Of a stretch of DNA of 64,000 nt, positions 58,986 to 64,000 are shown in pieces. Positions within the stretch are counted from its first letter, which is position 1. Each line of letters starts with the position of its first letter. Below the pieces are notes generated by a model that was given only the letters and a program-made list of their open reading frames with translations, was not told the DNA's origin and did no database searches. Made by a program: the position numbers and the translations under genes. Source of the stretch: Candidula unifasciata (lineage: Eukaryota > Mollusca > Gastropoda > Stylommatophora > Geomitridae); NCBI GenBank assembly GCA_905116865.2, contig CAJHNH020002527.1:1-64000 (forward strand), in the 5' to 3' direction.

Positions 58986-59467
58986 AAAGAAGCCTCTGCT
59001 TCGATAAAAACATAGGTTCAAGCGAGACATTAATGATACAAGTATCGAGGTAAATTCGTGGGAGCAAAATGCCATGAACCATGTTACGTGGAAATGGCAA
59101 ATTAGGGAGTGAATGAGAATAAAGGGACACAAAATATCGCAGGAAAAAAGAGAGCTATGTGTCCGGGAAGAAACAACACTAATACATGTGAGAGCAGCAA
59201 CAGTCATTCAATCTCCTGATGTAATTGTCGAAGACTATTCTTATCACGGGTAGGTCCGGCTCGTCACACACGCCGTTGTCATTGACTGTTAATCTCATGC
59301 CTCCTTAGTGTTCAATATAAAACTTTCCCTTGGACACACAGAATGATGCCAGCACCAGCAACACTCTTATAGATCGAGTGAATAATAAATGTTGTTAAAC
59401 ACAATGAATGTAGATTTCCAGAGAATGTGATAGTAGGGGGAGATAAGTATGGCCATTTTTTGATTGG

Positions 59468-59705
59468 TTTGAAACACGGATCAACATCATCAATACAAGA
59501 GTATTAGACCATAAGTGCTCTGTTACACTTCTAACCCAAGCCTGAGTCCTAGGTATTTCAGCGCACTGCACGAACTCCGTAGCACCGCCAAGAATCCTGA
59601 AATACTTTGGGTAGATTTTAAACTTTTAGTATCGTCCGGGCAGCGCCGTTAGGCTACTCTTTTCAATTTCCAACTGCCAAGAGATGTTTTTACGTGCGCA
59701 ACAAT
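59468..59705 (-). repeat. SINE-4 fragment flanked by a ~50-bp direct repeat
   Basis: Minus-strand SINE-4 body ('ATCAACATCATCAATAC' to 'TTTACGTGCGCAACAATA'). The flanks 59404-59450 and 59720-59772 are similar ('AATGAATGTAGATTTCC' and 'AATGAACATAGTTTTCC', both running to 'ATAAGTATG'). Confidence 0.6.
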
Positions 59706-59978
59706 ACGTACAGTATTCAATAGAATGAACATAGTTTTCCAGGAAAAGTGATAGTAAGGGGATATAAGTATGAAAATATCTACGGCCTGTGAGTGGTTTC
59801 ATTTTCATATCTGGTGAAACATGTGAAATCATGGAGCATAACTCTAGATTTATGTTCTTTTAGTAATAAATTAGTTAGCTCCCGTCTTTGCTTATGTCGA
59901 ATGTCTGGTCATGAATATGTATTTCAGTATTTCTTGTCAGTTATGTGATTAAATACATGGACCCGCATTTGTTTCCAG

Positions 59979-60063
59979 GTGCCATGAACACAGACTATCG
60001 GAGCGAATTCAACTCCACTTCGTTTGTCCCAGACAACTACGCTGTGACTGGAGTAGCTAGCAG
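59979..60063 (+). CDS. AFPK gene 2, exon 3, truncated
   Basis: Acceptor GTTTCCAG ends at 59978. It encodes GAMNTDYRSEFNSTSFVPDN and YAVTGVASS, parallel to gene 1. Homology ends after AGCAGC at 60063 and the frame runs to TAA at 60119. The DTACSSS block and the donor are absent. Confidence 0.82.
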
Positions 60064-60324
60064 CTCCCTTTCATACCATTCCCAATCTTTCACTCTCCCT
60101 TTCATAATCCAGAAGCCATAAGTTGTTAACCCTTAGGCTCGGTATTATGGATATCGCAACCTTTCAGCCTTGATTCCATTTTAAATACCGTAAATCTGGG
60201 AGAAATGTGGCTTTTCTGCCCACCCCCAGGAGTGAACCCGGACCACAAGGAGTTCATCACCCGCTCACCGCGCAATCCGGTTTAGCCAACTACGCTAGAG
60301 AGATTTGAAAGGGAGAGTGATTTG
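60064..60324 (-). mobile_element. Insertion in AFPK gene 2 exon 3: SINE-3 between inverted repeats
   Basis: SINE-3 relative at 60107-60303 (minus strand box A TAGCGTAGTTGG, box B GGGTTCACTCC). CACTCTCCCTTTCA at 60091-60104 is the exact inverse of TGAAAGGGAGAGTG at 60306-60319, and CTCCCTTTCATA is also repeated at 60064. No clear target-site duplication restores exon 3, so a deletion accompanied it. Confidence 0.72.
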
Positions 60325-60524
60325 AATTAACCTTCTCATGGTACACTGCACTGAGCTAAAGGTATGGGACCTCTTTTTTTATTCAATACTCACTGAAAGA
60401 TGTTGTCAATATAACGCCTGGACTTTATTTCCCTTAGTATTTCCTGACATTCACTTTAGGCTGGCAGTCAAAGTCTCTTATCTCTTAGATGATTTTTGTA
60501 ATCAGTATATGGGAATTAGTCCTT

Positions 60525-60885
60525 AAGAAAGAGAATATGGGGCTTTTGAGCTGAAATGCTATAGACAGATTCTCAGAATATCTTGGGCAAGGAGGAGGAG
60601 AAATACTGACATCTTGAAAGATCTGAACAACAAGGAAGATTGGCTTATAAACAGCATTCTGTCTTAGGAGCTGAAATATTTTGGTCATATCAAGCGCAAC
60701 GACGGATATGAAAGCAATTATAGCAGATGCCATGGTACCAGGAAGGATGGAAAGGGGCCAACCAACATGAAGATGGGCACAGGATATGAGTGACTTCTTG
60801 GGTATGAAAGTACATGAGGTGGGAGAGCTGGTGAAAGACCAAGTTTCTTTCATTCGGACCATGATGAGAGAGACGTTTTGCAAAT
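60525..60885 (+). pseudogene. RTE-type LINE 3'-end remnant
   Basis: Frame-broken translation 'CYRQILRISWARRRRNTDIL', 'LKYFGHIKRNDGYESNY' and 'GPTNMKMGTGYE' follows the RTE C-terminal order. Intron 3 zone of gene 2. Confidence 0.72.
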
Positions 60886-61336
60886 GACCTGCTACATGAT
60901 GATATGTGGATTATGTTCTTGATGTTGTTCTTCTTTATCCCACCTATCCAGTTCTCTCATTTCCCCATCATTTTTTTCCCCTTCTCTTACTGCTGCTCTT
61001 GTAACTCATCCATTTGTTTAGTGTTTCTTGAAATCAGCATCCCAAAATGATGTAGGTCCTTTGCTTAACTTGATCCTGATCATGGCTTGCTGAAAAAGGC
61101 TTGTGAGGTTTCACCAGTTCTCTGGCCTCATGAATGCTTCTGACCTTTTGTTGAGTTGAGTTGAGTCAAGAATTGACATCACAACACTCAGGGCATTTCT
61201 ATGAGTGCTCTGTCCTCATCTTCAGCAGCATGCGCAGAGTTCCAATACTGATGGTACTGATCAATGCTCCTGACTTCTAACATTTCTCATTGACTGATAG
61301 CCCCCACTGAGAGGTAAAACTGTCTGGATCTTGCAG

Positions 61337-61518
61337 GAGCCTGTGACATGGTCATCTGTGGTGGAACCAACTCTATTCTCACCCCAGATGTATTCATCCA
61401 CCTCAGCAAAGCTCGGATGGTTTCTCCCAAAGGCCAGTGTTTCGCCTTCTCCGACCAGGTGGATGGGTACACACGTGGAGAGGGTTGTGGGGTCGTCATC
61501 CTCAAACGACTTCATGAT
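61337..61518 (+). CDS. AFPK gene 2, exon 4
   Basis: 182 nt; acceptor TCTTGCAG, donor GTGAGT. It encodes GACDMVICGGTNSILTPDVF to VVILKRLHD with no stops. Confidence 0.9.
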
Positions 61519-61621
61519 GTGAGTATATCTTATTTTATCTTCATTTTTCTTTGCATTACTTTCTATAGAAATCAAAGTTACCAAATATTCCTCATTTGTA
61601 ATGGCCTCCAGACACTCACTT

Positions 61622-61835
61622 TTCAATACTTCTTCTTCTTCTTCTTTGCGTTCACCAGCTGTAAACTCTGGTGGAATGTTCTGGTTGTTCATCCACTTCT
61701 GGACAGCAGTCCTGTTCCAGAAACTGAGTTTTGCGTGTGCATCCGTTTTACAGATCTGACACATTTGTGTGCAGACTGTTGGTTTCCTTGCCTCTCTATA
61801 ATAGGGCCCCAGAAACCAGCACGGGGGACTTTTCA
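61622..61835 (+). repeat. Repeat D copy
   Basis: CTTCTTCTTCTTCTTTGCG tail, then 'GCGTGTGCATCCG' and 'GTGCAGACTGTTGG'. Intron 4 of gene 2. Confidence 0.72.
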
Positions 61836-61917
61836 ATACTGACCAAATATTTTACATTACCAGTCGAGTCCATTAGGGCTTAGAGATTAGCGAATGCAGT
61901 TAGCAATTTTATGATTC

Positions 61918-62063
61918 TTAACTCTTTGAGTCCCAGGGGGTTTAGCATCACAGTCCCAGGGGGTAGTAAAGAAAGTAATAAAATTAGCGCATCATGCATT
62001 CATTGGGCTTCTAGGTAGGAATCTATGAACTTATGGTGCGTTCCTTGGTACTCAAAGAGTTAA
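61918..62063. mobile_element. TTAA-bounded MITE, copy 3 (146 bp)
   Basis: TTAACTCTTTGAGTCCC at left, TGGTACTCAAAGAGTTAA at right. Same orientation and interior as copy 1. Confidence 0.8.
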
Positions 62064-62719
62064 GTATAGGGGTTTATTCTCCATAGTGAATGTTTAAAAA
62101 AAAATGTTATTGAGAGTCAGGCTGTGGATGAGATTGGGGGCTCACTATCAACTATTCTAAAACGATAGCAAGAGGTACTCTGTAGTAACCTTCAATGTGG
62201 AGAAGGCACTTCATTAAAAAAAAAATTAAACAGTAAAGACACAAACAATGAATTGCACAATTTGACTGAAACAGTGGCGACACAAACTGTCAACTGCACT
62301 ATTTGATTGACAAATTGACTATTTATTTTTTATATTTTAGTTATGAGGATACATTTGCAACGGATCAGTTGGTTCAGACATGTATCATAACTACAAGCAG
62401 ATAGTGCACCACAAAGAGCCCTGTCACTTTAACACAACAGAAGCAGAACTAGACATCGACTGTGCAGGTGATGTAGGTCATGGAAATATAGAATAGCCTA
62501 GGCCATGAATATCAGCATATTCATAGCACATATCAAAGCTAGCACTGGATGGCTCTTCAAAATGTGATGCTGAAAAGCACAATGGACTAGATAAGAACAA
62601 GAAGGATTCATTTCTGTGCTTCACTGTATGTTAAATGGCACACAGCACAAAACATTCCGAAGCTTGCAAAATGCAATTCTAAAATGATAGAACTAGAGAC
62701 TAGGGCCTACAGAACAGAA

Positions 62720-63548
62720 TGATGTTGCTGTGTGATGTAGAAGAACACATTTAGAAGGACATGTCTTTATATGTTACTCTGTAGTGTAGCGGACACATAT
62801 AGAGTTACATGTCTCCATATGTTACTCTGTGATGTAAGTAAAAAGTAAAGTAAAGCACCTTTTTCCATGCTTTTAGGCGTATAGGGCATATAGTGCTAGA
62901 CCTATAGTTTTATAGATCAGTCGGCACAAGATGATGTGGCCAGCATTACGCCGGTCGTCTTTACTTCCCGGGACTGCACCTGGTACCAAATCAAGGCTGG
63001 GTCAACCTGGGAGCAAAGGTCATTTAAAAAAAAAAAATGTCCGGCTCTGCCAGGGAGCGAACCCACGACCTTACTCTGTGATGTAGCAGACACACATAGA
63101 ATGACATGTCTCCCTATGTTACTCTGTGCTGTGGCTGACACATATAAAATAGCATGTCAGCATATGTTACTCTATAATGTAGCAGACACATATAGAATGA
63201 TATGTCTGAGTAAGTTATTCTGTGATGTAGCTGACACATATGGAATAACATGTGATTAGCAGACACATAAAGAATGACATATCTCCAAATGTTGCTTTGT
63301 GATTTAACAGACATATATAGAATGAAATGTCTCCATATGTTATTCTGTGATGTAGCAGACACATATAGAATGACATGTCTCTATATATTACTCTGCTATG
63401 TATCAGAAACATATAGAATGACATGTCTTCATATATTATTCTGTGATGTAGCAGACACATATAGAATGACATGATCTCCATATGTTACTCTGTGATGTAT
63501 CAGACACATATAGAATGACATAACTCCATATGTTACTCTGTGATGTAG
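62720..63548. repeat. ~48-bp minisatellite ending at the exon 5 acceptor
   Basis: Unit CATATGTTACTCTGTGATGT + AGCAGACACATATAGAATGA + CATGTCTC, about 48 bases, ~13 copies, interrupted by SINE-1. The final unit's TGTGATGTAG is the exon 5 acceptor at 63548, so every unit carries a copy of that 3' splice site sequence. Confidence 0.9.
62836..63070 (-). mobile_element. SINE-1 inserted in the minisatellite
   Basis: Plus strand starts with an AGTAAAAAGTAAAGTAAAG tail and ends near the head, with box B GGGTTCGCTCCC on the minus strand. TTACTCTGTGATGTA on both sides is either a target-site duplication or the array itself. Confidence 0.82.
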
Positions 63549-63723
63549 GCCCTAGAGCACAAGAACAAAATCTGGGCTACAATAGAAACTGGCTGTAATC
63601 AAGATGGTGGAACTGTAACGCCCATGTCAAAACCATCTGAGGAGCAGCAGACAAAACTTCTACAAGAGGTCTGGAGCAAATCCCAGGCTGACCCCAGCCT
63701 TCTAACATATATTGAAGCTCACG
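63549..63723 (+). CDS. AFPK gene 2, exon 5
   Basis: 175 nt; acceptor GATGTAG with a poor pyrimidine tract, donor GTAGGT. It encodes [20 protein letters not shown] to YIEAHG, keeping the first KS histidine. Confidence 0.9.
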
Positions 63724-63744
63724 GTAGGTCATGGTATTTGTAGT

Positions 63745-64000
63745 TAATCTGTATTATTGTCTAGGTTAAATAGTTATTCTGTATGAGTGGTCTAGGTTAA
63801 ATAGTTATTCTGTATGAGTGGTCTAGGTTAAATAGTTATTCTGTATGAGTGGTCTACGTTCAGTAGTTTATCTGAATGAGTGGTCTAGGTTCAGTTGTTT
63901 ATCTGTATGAGTGGTCTAGGTTCTGTAGTTTGTATGAGTGGTCTAAGTTCAGTAGTTTATCTGTATGAGTGGTCTAGGTTAAATAATTAATCTGTGTGAG
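63745..64000. repeat. 31-bp minisatellite, runs off window
   Basis: Unit CTGTATGAGTGGTCTAGGTT + AAATAGTTATT, ~8 copies to the window end, in gene 2 intron 5. Confidence 0.88.

Larger units (their letters stand above)
57402..64000 (+). pseudogene. Second AFPK paralogue, 5' part, exon 3 broken; runs off window
   Basis: Four exons match gene 1 with identical lengths and phases (215, 161, 182 and 175 nt), so this is a tandem duplicate ~32 kb downstream on the same strand. It starts [20 protein letters not shown]. Protein identity to gene 1 by eye: exon 1 ~82%, exon 2 ~96%, exon 4 ~85%, exon 5 ~70%. Exon 3 matches only to 60063, then enters inserted sequence and stops at TAA 60119-60121, before the KS cysteine. 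The missing 3' part of exon 3 (~140 nt) is not found before exon 4. Skipping exon 3 would keep the frame but remove the nucleophile. The other exons have clean splice sites and no stops, so the break may be recent, allelic or an assembly error. Everything after KS residue ~313 lies outside the window. Confidence 0.8.

Overview
The window is eukaryotic nuclear DNA, most likely from a heterobranch gastropod mollusc, with a sacoglossan sea slug the best guess. The reasons are spliced genes with GT-AG introns, very high SINE, LINE and minisatellite content, and two animal FAS-like polyketide synthase (AFPK) genes, the family known from sacoglossans to build polypropionates. The taxon is inferred; no rRNA, tRNA gene or mitochondrial marker is present to fix it.

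Layout. (1) 1-8235: upstream repeats, including a 70-bp minisatellite, CT and TA microsatellites, SINEs, LINE tails and a hammerhead-like motif, with no supported gene. (2) 8296-24939: a complete AFPK gene on the + strand with six coding exons (8296-8510, 11576-11736, 13653-13856, 14790-14971, 16135-16309, 19670-24939). They join in frame to a predicted 2068-residue protein ordered KS-AT-DH-pseudoKR-pseudoER-KR-ACP. It has no thioesterase and no recognisable methyltransferase. (3) 24940-57400: about 32 kb between the genes, with no supported host gene. It holds large minisatellites (36, 32 and 30 bp), (CAGA)n, a ~1-kb (CATA)n array, LINE fragments, several SINE families, MITEs and a tandem pair of ~1.2-kb units carrying different insertions. 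(4) 57402-64000: the 5' part of a second AFPK paralogue on the same strand with the same exon phases (57402-57616, 58501-58661, 59979-60063 broken, 61337-61518, 63549-63723). It runs off the window. Its third exon, which should carry the KS active-site cysteine, is cut by an insertion and reaches an early stop.

How the genes may work. Gene 1 keeps all three KS catalytic residues, the AT serine and histidine, the DH His/Asp pair, the KR Lys/Ser/Tyr/Asn set and the ACP serine. Its ER region lacks the NADPH-binding glycine motif. This predicts an iterative synthase that reduces and dehydrates but does not saturate, giving a conjugated polyene released without a thioesterase. That matches established knowledge of sacoglossan AFPKs that use methylmalonyl-CoA. 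Gene 2 looks like a tandem duplicate that has decayed, is alternatively spliced, or is misassembled at exon 3.

Most of the remaining DNA is mobile or tandem repeat. The most informative pieces are a SPIN-like hAT element in intron 1 (a family known for horizontal transfer), TTAA-bounded MITEs, a piggyBac-like 1-kb element with its empty site present in a neighbouring duplicate, nested SINEs with clear target-site duplications, and minisatellites whose repeat unit contains the 3' splice site of exon 5 in both paralogues.
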